The notes under the pieces: generated by a model
What the model was told of the DNA's origin: nothing
What the model saw: only the letters and a program-made list of their open reading frames with translations
Databases searched by the model: none
Shown: positions 33,534 to 42,500 of the stretch, piece by piece
Layout of the letters: each line of letters starts with the position of its first letter
Numbering within the stretch: the stretch's first letter is position 1
Position numbers and translations under genes: made by a program
Origin: CADCVW01 sp964251385
GTDB taxonomy: Bacteria; Pseudomonadota; Alphaproteobacteria; Sphingomonadales; Sphingomonadaceae
DNA length: 64,000 nt
Reading direction: 5' to 3'
Assembly (NCBI GenBank): GCA_964251385.1
Contig: CAXUJK010000001.1
Coordinates: forward strand, 1,178,001 to 1,242,000

Positions 33534-36500
33534 GTGCCCGATCCTTCGCTTACCCCCGACAAGGTCGTGGTCGTTCGCACCGGCGGACCGATCGATCGCG
33601 ATCCCGCGCCGTTCGTCGAACTTGGGGTGACGAGCTGCTTCTCGTTCCTGCGCGGCGCGTCGGATGCCATCGAATATGCCGAAGCAGCGGACCCGCACGG
33701 CTACGACGCGTTGGGTATCGCCGACCGCAACACGATGGCGGGCATCGTCCGCATGCACCTCAACCTCAAGGGGGTGAGCATCCGCCCCGTCATCGGCTGC
33801 CGCCTGGACCTCGTCGAAGGCTTGTCCTTCCTCGCCTACCCACGCGACCGAGCCGGATACGGCCACCTGTGTACGCTGCTGTCCAAGGGCAAGCGGCACG
33901 ACTTGGCCGGCAAGTGGCAGGACAAGGGCGAATGCCACATCGGCCTCGATGACCTGACGGAGCACGCGGAAGGAACGATCCTGATCGTCCTGCCCGACGA
34001 ATGCATCGATACGTTCGCTGAACGATTGCCCGAACTCGTCCGCCGGCTCCCGACGCTGACCCACGTCGCCGCGTCATATCTGTACCGTGGCGACGACAAG
34101 GCGCGCATCAACCGCATCGACGCACTCGCGCGCCGTCACGGCCTGGGCTTGCTCGCCACCAACGACGTCCACTACCACGAACCCCGACGCCGCGGGCTGC
34201 AGGACGTCATCACCTGCATCCGCGAAGGCACGACGATCACCGAAGCGGGCTACCTGCTCGACGCCAACGCCGAACGGCATCTGAAATCACCCGACGAGAT
34301 GGTGCGGCTGTTCGCACGATGGCCGCACGCGATCTCCGCCAGTCGCCGCATCGCCGACAAGTGCCGCTTCTCGCTCGACGAACTCAAATATGAATATCCC
34401 GACGAGGAGTATCCGGACGGCCGCACCGCGCAGGAACATCTCGAAGCGTTGAGCTGGGAAGGCGCTGCGAAACGCTATCCGCCAGAAGTCTACCCTGACG
34501 GTTTGCCTGACAAAATCGCAGCCAATCTTCGCAAGGAGTTCGAGATCATCCGGCAGATGGACATCGCGCGCTATTTCCTGACCGTGCGCGACATCGTCGC
34601 GTTTGCCGAAGGCTGCGATCCGCCGATTCTGTGCCAGGGCCGCGGCTCGGCGGCCAACAGCACGGTCTGCTACTGCCTGCGCATCACCGCAGTCGATCCG
34701 ACCGCGACCGACCTCCTGTTCGACCGCTTCATCACGCCCGAACGAATGGAACCGCCCGACATCGACATCGATTTCGAACACGAACGCCGCGAAGAAGTCA
34801 TCCAGCACATCTACGAGAAATACGGCCGCACGCACGCCGGGCTGTGCGCCACCATCATCCACTACCGCCCGCGATCGGCGATTCGCGAAGTCGGCAAGGT
34901 CATGGGCCTGTCGGAAGACGTCACGTCCGCCGTCGCGCGTACGATCTGGGGCAGCTGGGGTCCGGAGATCGAGGACGAACGCGTCGCCGAGGCCGGTCTC
35001 GATCTGAACGACCCCAGGATCAAGCGCATCATTGCGCTTACCCGCGACCTCATCGGCAAGCCGCGCCATTTGTCGCAGCATGTCGGCGGGTTCATCCTGA
35101 CCCAGAACCCGCTGACCGAGACCGTGCCCATCGGCAACGGCGCGATGCCCGACCGTTCGTTCATCGAATGGGACAAGGACGACATCGACGCGCTCGGCAT
35201 CTTCAAGATTGACGTGCTCGCGCTCGGCATGCTGACCTGCGTGCGCAAAAGCCTCGACCTGATCGCCGCGCATCATGGCGAAACGTACGATCTCGCCACC
35301 GTTCCACGCGAAGACCCCGCGGTCTACGACATGCTGTGCAAAGGCGACTCGTTGGGCGTGTTCCAGGTCGAATCCCGCGCGCAGATGAACATGCTGCCTC
35401 GCCTCAAACCGCGCTGCTACTACGACCTGGTAATCGAAGTTGCGATCGTGCGTCCCGGCCCGATCCAGGGCGACATGGTGCATCCGTTCATGAAACGGCG
35501 CGACGGCAAGGAAGCGATCACCTATCCCTCACCCTCCATAAGATTCGGACCGCCCGACGAACTGGAAAAAATCCTGCGCCGCACCAACGGCGTGCCGATC
35601 TTCCAGGAACAGGCGATGAAGATCGCGCTCGATGCCGCGAAATTCTCCGCCGAAGAGGCGAACCAGCTGCGCAGGGCCATGGCGACCTTCCGCTCGCGCG
35701 GCACGATCGAAAAACTCCAGGACAAGATGGTCGGCCGCATGGTCGACCGCGGCTACGACGCCGAATTCTCGCAACGCTGCTTCGACCAGATCAAGGGGTT
35801 CGGCGAGTACGGCTTTCCCGAAAGCCATGCGGCAAGCTTCGCGCACCTCGTCTACATCTCGAGCTGGATCAAATGCTTCTACCCCGACGCGTTTGCGTGC
35901 GGGTTGCTCAACTCGCAACCGATGGGGTTCTACGCCCCGGCGCAAATCGTTCGCGACGCGCAGGAACACGGGGTAGAGGTCCGGCACCCGGACGTGAACT
36001 ACAGCGATTGGGACAATCTGCTCGAGCCCACGGGCGAACCCGGAAAATTCGCGCTGCGTTTGGGCCTGCGCCAGATCGACGGGCTGCACGCCGCCGCCGC
36101 CGCGGACATTCTCGAATGCCGCAGCACGCCGTTCACCGACATCGAAGACCTGAAAGCCCGCTCCGGCGTCAACGTCGCCGCCATCCAGAAACTTGCCGCA
36201 GCCGACGCATTCCGGTCGATGGGTTTGGACCGCCGCCAGGCCCTCTGGGACAGCCGCACGCTACGCCAGGCTCCCGATCTGCCCCTCTTCACCTTCGCCG
36301 ACACACGGTCGGAAGGCGCGGAGACGGAAATCGTGCAACTCCCCGAAACCCCGCTCAGCGAGCATGTCGTGTCCGACTACCAGACGCTGCGCCTATCGCT
36401 CAAAGCGCACCCGCTCAGCTTCCTTCGCCCCGCGCTCGCGGCCAAGCGGTACACGCGGGCGTCAGACCTCAGATCGTGCAGGTTCGGGCAATCCGTTCAC

Positions 36501-36866
36501 GTGTCCGGAATCGTCCTCATCCGCCAGAAACCCGGCACGGCCAAAGGCGTGTGCTTCATCACGCTCGAGGACGAGACGGGAGTGGTCAACCTCGTCATCT
36601 GGCCCGACACGATGAAGACGTACCGGCGCACCGTCATGTCCGCGCGCCTCATGGCGGTGCGCGGCACTGTGCAGATGGACGAGGCGGTCATCCACGTCAT
36701 CGCGCACGAGATCTTCGACAGGACCGAAGACTTGTCGCTGCTGTCCGCCGACGCGTTCGTGTCCGACTTCGCCCGCGCGGATCACGTGATCTCGCCGCTG
36801 CCGCATACGACGCACCGGCACCCAAGGGACGTGCAGGTCATCCCGAAGTCTCGCGACTTCCACTAG
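33534..36866 (+). CDS. dnaE2: error-prone DNA polymerase DnaE2 (ImuC)
   Basis: The 1110-residue C-family polymerase of the SOS mutagenesis cassette. The PHP domain opens FVELGVTSCFSFLRGASDAI and has LGIADRNTMAGIVR. The polymerase core has catalytic aspartates in PPDIDIDFEHERREEVIQHI, the fingers with RPGPIQGDMVHPF, and the helix-hairpin-helix and OB-fold regions near VHVSGIVLIRQKPGTAKGVC. The C-terminus KSRDFH is typical for DnaE2. A GTG start at 33534 directly follows the imuB stop with no spacer. Together with imuA and imuB this is a complete cassette under one LexA-type promoter. Confidence 0.95.
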   Translation: MPDPSLTPDKVVVVRTGGPIDRDPAPFVELGVTSCFSFLRGASDAIEYAEAADPHGYDALGIADRNTMAGIVRMHLNLKGVSIRPVIGCRLDLVEGLSFLAYPRDRAGYGHLCTLLSKGKRHDLAGKWQDKGECHIGLDDLTEHAEGTILIVLPDECIDTFAERLPELVRRLPTLTHVAASYLYRGDDKARINRIDALARRHGLGLLATNDVHYHEPRRRGLQDVITCIREGTTITEAGYLLDANAERHLKSPDEMVRLFARWPHAISASRRIADKCRFSLDELKYEYPDEEYPDGRTAQEHLEALSWEGAAKRYPPEVYPDGLPDKIAANLRKEFEIIRQMDIARYFLTVRDIVAFAEGCDPPILCQGRGSAANSTVCYCLRITAVDPTATDLLFDRFITPERMEPPDIDIDFEHERREEVIQHIYEKYGRTHAGLCATIIHYRPRSAIREVGKVMGLSEDVTSAVARTIWGSWGPEIEDERVAEAGLDLNDPRIKRIIALTRDLIGKPRHLSQHVGGFILTQNPLTETVPIGNGAMPDRSFIEWDKDDIDALGIFKIDVLALGMLTCVRKSLDLIAAHHGETYDLATVPREDPAVYDMLCKGDSLGVFQVESRAQMNMLPRLKPRCYYDLVIEVAIVRPGPIQGDMVHPFMKRRDGKEAITYPSPSIRFGPPDELEKILRRTNGVPIFQEQAMKIALDAAKFSAEEANQLRRAMATFRSRGTIEKLQDKMVGRMVDRGYDAEFSQRCFDQIKGFGEYGFPESHAASFAHLVYISSWIKCFYPDAFACGLLNSQPMGFYAPAQIVRDAQEHGVEVRHPDVNYSDWDNLLEPTGEPGKFALRLGLRQIDGLHAAAAADILECRSTPFTDIEDLKARSGVNVAAIQKLAAADAFRSMGLDRRQALWDSRTLRQAPDLPLFTFADTRSEGAETEIVQLPETPLSEHVVSDYQTLRLSLKAHPLSFLRPALAAKRYTRASDLRSCRFGQSVHVSGIVLIRQKPGTAKGVCFITLEDETGVVNLVIWPDTMKTYRRTVMSARLMAVRGTVQMDEAVIHVIAHEIFDRTEDLSLLSADAFVSDFARADHVISPLPHTTHRHPRDVQVIPKSRDFH

Positions 36867-36870
36867 ACGC

Positions 36871-36899
36871 TTGCCTAATTTGTTACAGCGTACTAACAC
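36871..36899 (+). promoter_or_regulatory. his operon promoter with overlapping palindrome
   Basis: TTGCCT at 36871-36876, a 17-nt spacer and TAACAC at 36894-36899 suit a sigma-70 promoter. The palindrome TGTTA-CAGCGTAC-TAACA at 36881-36898 covers the spacer and -10. Its GTACTAAC part recalls TrpR operators (GTACTAGTTAAC...), which fits the TrpR-like gene it precedes. Confidence 0.5.
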
Positions 36900-36907
36900 G
36901 CTACGAC

Positions 36908-37231
36908 ATGCCCGCACTCGCCGCCACCAAGGTACACCCGACACGCGACCCCGCCGTCCTGCGCGCGGAACTGTGCGAGTCGCTCGCGGCAACCTCTTCG
37001 CCCGGCGACATGGACGCGCTCCTCGCCGACCTGTGCACGCCGTCCGAAATCCGCACGATCGCGGAACGCTGGCACGTCGCACGCCTCCTCGACGGAACGG
37101 ACATGTCCTACCGCGACATCCACGACGCGACGGGCGTGTCCACCACCACCATCGTCCGCGTCGCGCGCTTCCTGCGTACGGAAAGCCACGGCGGCTACCG
37201 CCGAGTCATAGAAGCCGAAAATGTTCGCTGA
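36908..37231 (+). CDS. YerC/YecD-type TrpR-like regulator
   Basis: A 107-residue all-helical protein of the TrpR superfamily, YerC/YecD group. Residues about 40-90 hold MDALLADLCTPSEIRTIAER and WHVARLLDGTDMSYRDIHDATGVSTTTIVRVARFL, of which MSYRDIHDATGVSTTTIVRV is the helix-turn-helix. The ATG at 36908 follows a promoter with a palindrome. The gene overlaps hisG by 11 bases, so it is the first gene of the his operon and is a good candidate for its repressor, perhaps with histidine as co-repressor. That role is inference, supported by TrpR-family histidine regulators described in Gram-positive bacteria. Confidence 0.85.
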   Translation: MPALAATKVHPTRDPAVLRAELCESLAATSSPGDMDALLADLCTPSEIRTIAERWHVARLLDGTDMSYRDIHDATGVSTTTIVRVARFLRTESHGGYRRVIEAENVR

Positions 37232-38105
37232 CCGCCTCCACCTCGCGATCCAGAAGTCGGGCCGCCTGTCCGATTTCTCGCGCGATCTGCTCCGCGACGC
37301 GGGCCTGCGCATCCAGTCGTCCAAGAACGCGCTCGCCGCGCGCGTCGAAAACTTCCCGATCGACCTCATGTTCGTCCGCGACGACGACATTCCCACCTTC
37401 GTCAGCGACGGCGTTTGCGAGTTCGGGATCGTCGGCCTGAACGTCCTCGAGGAGTTCGCGCTGAGCCACGCCGAACCGCGCTTCGAGATCGTCGCGCCGC
37501 TCAATTTTGGACGTTGCGCGCTCCGCATCGCCGCGCCCGACGCGTGTCCCTACGAAGGCGTGCGGTCACTCGCCGGGGGTCGCATTGCCACGTCCTACCC
37601 GCGCCTCACCCAACGCTTCCTCGACACGCACGCCATCCAGGCCGAAGTCGTGACCATGAGCGGCGCGGTCGAACTCGCGCCACGTCTAGGCATCGCCAGT
37701 TTTGTGTGTGACCTGGTATCGACCGGGGCTACGCTAGAAGCGAACGGGTTGCGGGTGGTCGAAACCGTGCTCGAGAGCGAAGCCGTGTTGGTCCGCTCGC
37801 TCAAACCCATGACGCCAGACAAGCAGGCGACGGGCGACCAGCTGCTGCGCCGCATCGAGGGCGTGCTCGCGACCAAGGAGTCCAAATACATCATGCTCAA
37901 CGCGGCCGCCGAGGCGCTGCCCGCGATCACCGCCATCCTGCCCGGCGCGGAAGGCCCGACGATCCTTCCGCTGCACGGGCGGCCGGGCCACTTCGCCGTC
38001 CACGCCGTGTGTCAGGAATCCGTCTTCTGGGAAACGCTGCAGGCGCTCAAGGCCGCGGGCGCGTCCGCAATTCTAGTGATGCCCATCGAAAAGATGATGA
38101 TGTGA
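37221..38105 (+). CDS. hisG: ATP phosphoribosyltransferase, long form
   Basis: First step of histidine synthesis: ATP plus PRPP gives phosphoribosyl-ATP. At 294 residues it is the long, HisZ-independent form, with a C-terminal ACT-like regulatory domain (from about 225, LPAITAILPGAEGPTILPLH to the end). The catalytic part starts RLHLAIQKSGRLSDFS and has the PRPP loop CDLVSTGATLEANGLR (about 163-178). The long form is the enterobacterial type, while most alphaproteobacteria use short HisG with HisZ. It overlaps yerC by 11 bases, which means translational coupling. Confidence 0.96.
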   Translation: MFADRLHLAIQKSGRLSDFSRDLLRDAGLRIQSSKNALAARVENFPIDLMFVRDDDIPTFVSDGVCEFGIVGLNVLEEFALSHAEPRFEIVAPLNFGRCALRIAAPDACPYEGVRSLAGGRIATSYPRLTQRFLDTHAIQAEVVTMSGAVELAPRLGIASFVCDLVSTGATLEANGLRVVETVLESEAVLVRSLKPMTPDKQATGDQLLRRIEGVLATKESKYIMLNAAAEALPAITAILPGAEGPTILPLHGRPGHFAVHAVCQESVFWETLQALKAAGASAILVMPIEKMMM

Positions 38106-38115
38106 AGACGCCGAA

Positions 38116-39408
38116 GTGAAGACATACGCCTGGTCCGACCTGTCCGCCGCCGAACGCACCGGCGCGCTTGCCCGCCCCTCCGGGCGAAGCGACCCCGCGC
38201 TGCAATCCGCCGTCCGCGCGATCGTCGATGACGTGCGCGCGCGCGACTGGGACGGCTTGTGCGAACAGGCAGTTCGGCTGGATGGCGAAGCGCCGCGCCT
38301 GGTCCCCGTTGCGGCCGCCGCGGCCGAGGCCCGCGCATCCTTGTCGCGCGAACAGATCGAAGCGATCGAACTCGCGTACCGCAACATCACCGCTTTTCAC
38401 GAAGGCAGTCTGCCGCAGGACCACATCGTCGAAACGATGCCGGGCCTGATTGTCCGCAAGACATGGCGCGCGATCGACTGCGTCGGGCTGTACGTCCCCG
38501 GCGGCAAGACCCCGCTCTTCTCGACGTTGCTCATGCTCGCGATCCCCGCGCGGGCAGCGGGCGTGGGCGAACTCGTCGTCGTCACCCCGCCCCGCCCCGA
38601 CGGCGGCCTGGACCCCGTGATCGCGCTCGCCGCCCGGCTCTGCGGCATCGAGGCCATCTGGACCGTCGGCGGTGCGCAGGCCATCGCCGCGCTCGCGTTC
38701 GGCGCCGACGACATTCCCGCGTGCGCAAAGATCTGCGGCCCTGGGAACGCCTGGGTCGCGGAAGCCAAGACCTACGTCTCCTCGCTGCCGCAAGGCCCCG
38801 CGATCGACATGCCCGCCGGCCCAAGCGAGTTGTTGGTAATCGCCGACGAGACCGCCGACCCGCACCGCGTCGCCGCCGACCTGCTCAGCCAGGCCGAACA
38901 CGACGCCGCCGCGCAAGTCGTGCTCGTCACGACATCGGCCGCACTGGCCGACGTCGTCGTCGCCAAGCTGGACGCGCTCGCCCGCGACCTGCCGCGAAGC
39001 GTGACCGCGCTCGCCTCCTTGACGCAAGCCCGCGCGATCGTCGTCGGCAACCTCGCCGAAGCCGTTGCCGTGTCAAACCTCTACGCCCCCGAACATCTCT
39101 CGCTCGCCGTCGCCGACCCCGACGTCATCATCCCCCAAATCCGCAATGCGGGCGCGATCTTCGCCGGGCACCTCGCCGCCGAGACGTTCGGCGATTATCT
39201 CGCCGGGTCCAGCCATGTCCTCCCCACCGACGGGGCTGCGCGCGCATGGAGCGGAATCTCCGCACACAGTTTTCTCAAGTCGATCACCGTGCAGACCATC
39301 ACCCCGCAAGCCGCCGCCCGCATCGCTGCCCCCGCCGCCGCCCTGGCGCGCATGGAAGGCCTGGAAGCGCACGCCCGCGCGGCCGATGCGCGTCTGGTGC
39401 CCGCATGA
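38116..39408 (+). CDS. hisD: histidinol dehydrogenase
   Basis: Last two steps of histidine synthesis: oxidises histidinol to histidine with two NAD. 430 residues, normal length. Signatures include VGLYVPGGKTPLFSTLLMLA, WTVGGAQAIAALAFGAD, ICGPGNAWVAEAKTYV, IDMPAGPSELLVIAD, and the zinc and catalytic region SQAEHDAAAQ and NLYAPEHLSL. The GTG start at 38116 is ten bases after hisG. The stop overlaps the hisC start (ATGA). Confidence 0.96.
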   Translation: MKTYAWSDLSAAERTGALARPSGRSDPALQSAVRAIVDDVRARDWDGLCEQAVRLDGEAPRLVPVAAAAAEARASLSREQIEAIELAYRNITAFHEGSLPQDHIVETMPGLIVRKTWRAIDCVGLYVPGGKTPLFSTLLMLAIPARAAGVGELVVVTPPRPDGGLDPVIALAARLCGIEAIWTVGGAQAIAALAFGADDIPACAKICGPGNAWVAEAKTYVSSLPQGPAIDMPAGPSELLVIADETADPHRVAADLLSQAEHDAAAQVVLVTTSAALADVVVAKLDALARDLPRSVTALASLTQARAIVVGNLAEAVAVSNLYAPEHLSLAVADPDVIIPQIRNAGAIFAGHLAAETFGDYLAGSSHVLPTDGAARAWSGISAHSFLKSITVQTITPQAAARIAAPAAALARMEGLEAHARAADARLVPA

Positions 39409-41060
39409 GCCTCGCCCACCGCCTCGCCCGTCCCGAAATCCTGTCCCTCCCCGCCGTCGATCTCGCGGCCAACGCCAACGACGCGTTCGGGCCGGACGCG
39501 ATCAAGCTCGACGCCAACGAAAACCCCTACCCGCCGCTGGTCGGCGGCGTGCTGGCGGCCACGGTCAACCGCTACCCCGAACCTCAGCCCGCGCGGTTGC
39601 GCGCCGCCATGGCCGCGCTCTACGGCGTGGCTCCCGCCAACCTCGTCGTCACGCGTGGCGCGGACGATGCCATCGAAATCCTGATCCGCACTTTCTGCAA
39701 CGCAGGGCAGGACACGGTCTCGATTTGCACGCCCACCTTTTCGGCCTACGCACAGTTCGCCCGGCTGCAGGGCGCGCGGGTCGTCGACATTCCGTTTGGT
39801 CCGGATTTCAGGTTCGACGCCGACACGTTCGTCGCGGCGGCGCGCGCGCAGACATCGTTGAAGCTCGCCTTCATCTGCTCGCCCAACAACCCGACTGGCG
39901 ACGTCATCGACCCGGCCGTCCTTGACCAGGTGGCCAACGCGCTGCCCGACACGATCGTCGTCGTCGACGAGGCTTACATCGAATTTTCGGAAACTCTGAG
40001 CCTTGCCACCGAAGCGGCCGCCCGCGAAAACCTCGTCGTCCTGCGCACCTTGTCCAAAGCCTATGGTTTGGCGGGCGCACGCGTCGGCTGCGCGATCGGG
40101 ACGCCCGACCTCATCGCGCTCATCTCCCGCGCGCTCCCCCCCTATCCGCTGCCGACGCTTTCCATCGCCGCCGCGCTCACGGCGCTGTCGCCTGCGCGCC
40201 GCGCCGTGCACGCGGAGCGCATCAAGAAGATGAAGGCCGACCGCGACCGCATCGCCGCCTTGCTCGAGGCTTCGCCGATCGTCCGCACCGTCCGCAACGG
40301 CGGCGGCAACTACCTTTTTCTCGAAGTCGCCGAGCCGCACGCGCTTGCGTCGAAACTTCAGTCGCTTGGCATCCGCATCCGCTTCCGCCCCAATGCGGCA
40401 CCCGGCGGCGTGCGACTGTCGATCGGCACAGACGCCGAGAACGACGCCGCGCTGGCCGCGCTCGGCGTGCCGACCGAAGCAACTCCGCACCGCCGCGGCG
40501 AGGTCGTCCGCGACACCAAGGAAACGCGCATCGCGGTCTCCATCGACCTCGACGCCGCTTCGCCGCGCACGATCGACACGGGCGTCGCCTTTTACGACCA
40601 CATGCTCGACCAGGTCGCGGCGCACGCGGGCTTCGCGCTGACTCTGTCCTGCGACGGCGATCTCGACATCGACGCGCACCACAGCATCGAGGATTGCGCG
40701 ATCGCGTTCGGCGGAGCCCTGTCGAAAGCCTTGGCGGATCGCCGCGGCATCGGCCGCTTCGGCTTTTCGCTGCCGATGGACGAGACCGAGGCGCACGTGC
40801 TGATCGACCTGTCGGGCCGCCCATACAGCGTGTTCGAGGCGCAGTTCGAGGCGACCCACATCGGCGAATACCCGACCGAGATGACGTCGCATGTGTTCCG
40901 CTCAATTGCAGATAGCCTGGGCGCGGCGATCCACGTCCGCGTCAGCGGCGGCAACGATCATCACAAGACCGAAGCCTGTTTCAAGGCGTTCGGGCGGGCG
41001 TTGCGGCCGGCGGTGGCGCGGGATGGGAATGCGCTGCCGAGCACGAAAGGGGTGTTGTGA
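39405..41060 (+). CDS. hisC-hisB: fused histidinol-phosphate aminotransferase / imidazoleglycerol-phosphate dehydratase
   Basis: One continuous 551-residue frame carries two complete enzymes. Residues 1 to about 355 are HisC, a PLP aminotransferase: IKLDANENPYPP, CSPNNPTGD, VVVDEAYIEF, and the PLP lysine 218 in TLSKAYGLAGARVG. After a linker of about ten residues (VPTEATPHRRGE), residues 366-551 are HisB dehydratase: TGVAFYDHMLDQVAAHAGF, metal histidines in DAHHSIED (about 423-430) and NDHHKTEACFKAFGRALR (517 on), ending LPSTKGVL. No stop and no good ribosome site lies at the junction; a GTG in the linker (GVPTEAT) is the only restart candidate. The two domains catalyse steps 6 and 7, so an intermediate could pass directly. 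HisB has no phosphatase domain; hisN supplies that. Confidence 0.9.
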   Translation: MSLAHRLARPEILSLPAVDLAANANDAFGPDAIKLDANENPYPPLVGGVLAATVNRYPEPQPARLRAAMAALYGVAPANLVVTRGADDAIEILIRTFCNAGQDTVSICTPTFSAYAQFARLQGARVVDIPFGPDFRFDADTFVAAARAQTSLKLAFICSPNNPTGDVIDPAVLDQVANALPDTIVVVDEAYIEFSETLSLATEAAARENLVVLRTLSKAYGLAGARVGCAIGTPDLIALISRALPPYPLPTLSIAAALTALSPARRAVHAERIKKMKADRDRIAALLEASPIVRTVRNGGGNYLFLEVAEPHALASKLQSLGIRIRFRPNAAPGGVRLSIGTDAENDAALAALGVPTEATPHRRGEVVRDTKETRIAVSIDLDAASPRTIDTGVAFYDHMLDQVAAHAGFALTLSCDGDLDIDAHHSIEDCAIAFGGALSKALADRRGIGRFGFSLPMDETEAHVLIDLSGRPYSVFEAQFEATHIGEYPTEMTSHVFRSIADSLGAAIHVRVSGGNDHHKTEACFKAFGRALRPAVARDGNALPSTKGVL

Positions 41061-41082
41061 TGAGCTTGTCTTCACACTCCCA

Positions 41083-41170
41083 CGTCATCACGGCGGAGGC
41101 CGGAATCTCAGTGAATCTCGACCGCCGGCAGATGGGCCTCGCTGAGATCCCGGGCTGCGCCGGGATGACG
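41083..41170. repeat. CGTCAT...ATGACG intergenic element, copy B
   Basis: An 88-bp copy of the element also at 19739 and 62457, here inside the his operon between hisB and hisH. Ends are CGTCATCACGGCGGAGGCCG and, at the right, CTGCGCCGGGATGACG; the centre has CCGCCGGCA. It replaces the tight coupling seen elsewhere in the operon with a gap of about 130 bases and can form a hairpin in the transcript. Confidence 0.85.
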
Positions 41171-41190
41171 CAGTGTTCGGCAGGACGCGC

Positions 41191-41778
41191 GTGCACATGA
41201 CCCTCGCAGTTGTCGATCTCGCCTACGGGAATATCGGCTCGATCGCGTTCGCGTTCGAACGGCTCGGCTGCACCGCGACCGTCACCGCTGACCCGGATGC
41301 TCTCGCTGCCGCGAGCCATATCGTCTTGCCCGGTGTCGGCGCGGCGGGGTTCGCGATGGGGCGGATCGACGCGCTGGGTCTTGCCGGACCGCTTCGGCAC
41401 GCCACACAGCCCGTGCTAGGCATTTGCCTGGGCATGCAGCTTCTCTACGAACGATCCGAAGAAGACGACGCAACGTGTCTGGGCCTCGTGCCCGGTAGCG
41501 TGCGCAAGATGGCCGCCACCGATGACCGCCCCGTACCCCATATGGGCTGGAGCCGCCTGACCGTGACCGACGACGGCATCGGACTTGCTGACGGAGACTA
41601 CGTCTACTTCGCGCACAGCTTCGCCTGCGCCGACGGCCCGGACAGCGTCGCCACCGCCGACTACGGCACGAAAATCCCCGCCGCCGTCCGGCACCGCAAC
41701 TTCACCGGCGCGCAGTTCCACCCCGAACGCTCGGGCGAGGCGGGCGCGCGTTTTCTGCAGGCGTTCCTGGCCCAATGA
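41191..41778 (+). CDS. hisH: imidazole glycerol phosphate synthase, glutaminase subunit
   Basis: Supplies ammonia from glutamine to HisF. About 195 residues, class I amidotransferase. The nucleophile elbow is in LGICLGMQLLYERSEEDD with the catalytic cysteine; the oxyanion region is LPGVGAAGFAMGRI; the His-Glu pair is in FTGAQFHPERSGEAG. I chose GTG 41191 (CAGGA five bases before); ATG 41197 is as plausible, and the frame stays open to 41173. A repeat element lies directly upstream, so this gene is not coupled to hisB. It overlaps hisA by four bases. Confidence 0.95.
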   Translation: MHMTLAVVDLAYGNIGSIAFAFERLGCTATVTADPDALAAASHIVLPGVGAAGFAMGRIDALGLAGPLRHATQPVLGICLGMQLLYERSEEDDATCLGLVPGSVRKMAATDDRPVPHMGWSRLTVTDDGIGLADGDYVYFAHSFACADGPDSVATADYGTKIPAAVRHRNFTGAQFHPERSGEAGARFLQAFLAQ

Positions 41779-42500
41779 TCGTCTACCCCGCGATGGACCT
41801 GATGGGGGGCCGCTGCGTCCGCCTCGCGCAAGGCCGCTTCGATGAGGCCACCGTCTACCCGACAGAGCCCGCCGAAGCGCTGCATGCTTTCGCCGACGCA
41901 GGCGCGACCTGGGCGCACATCGTCGACCTCGACGGGGCACGCGACGCCGCGCCGCGCCAGCACGACTTCATCGCCGATCTCGCCAGGGACGCGCCCCTCG
42001 CCCTGCAGGTCGCGGGCGGCTTCCGCGAGCCCGGACACTATGCCCGCATGTTCGACGCAGGGGTCGCGCGCCTCGTCGTCGGCAGCTTGGCGGTGAGCCG
42101 ACCCGACATGGTCCGCAGCCTGATCACGACCTACGGAGGCGACCGCATCACCCTCGCGCTCGACGTCAACATCATTCACGACGTCCCGATCGTCGCCACC
42201 CGCGGCTGGACCGAAGCGTCGGGCCTCAGCCTGTGGGATGTCGCCTTCCGCTACCCCGACGCGCGTCACATCCTCGTCACCGACATCGCGCGCGATGGCA
42301 TGATGACCGGACCGAATACGGCGCTGGTCGAAGAGGCCGCCGGGCGTCTTCCCCATCTGGCCGTGCAGGCGTCGGGCGGCGTATCCTCGCTCGCCGACCT
42401 GACCGCGCTCGCCGCGACCGGCGCCGCGGGCGCGATCGTCGGCAAGGCCCTGTGGGAAGACCGCTTCACGTGCCGCGAGGCGATCGATGCCGGCGCGTAG
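41775..42500 (+). CDS. hisA: ProFAR isomerase HisA
   Basis: TIM-barrel Amadori isomerase of histidine synthesis (step 4). 241 residues. The start MIVYPAMDLMGGRCVRLAQG is diagnostic; the catalytic Asp is residue 8 in AMDLMGG and the second in LVTDIARDGMMTGPN. The two phosphate sites are LQVAGGFREP and VQASGGVSSLADL. ATG overlaps the hisH stop (ATGA) and its 3' end overlaps hisF by 14 bases. Confidence 0.96.
   Translation: MIVYPAMDLMGGRCVRLAQGRFDEATVYPTEPAEALHAFADAGATWAHIVDLDGARDAAPRQHDFIADLARDAPLALQVAGGFREPGHYARMFDAGVARLVVGSLAVSRPDMVRSLITTYGGDRITLALDVNIIHDVPIVATRGWTEASGLSLWDVAFRYPDARHILVTDIARDGMMTGPNTALVEEAAGRLPHLAVQASGGVSSLADLTALAATGAAGAIVGKALWEDRFTCREAIDAGA

Noticed and set aside
38073..41060. 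Long rightward and leftward frames across the his genes
   Set aside because: Shadows of hisD, hisC and hisB. The part of the long rightward frame from 39405 on is real and is reported as the HisC-HisB fusion.
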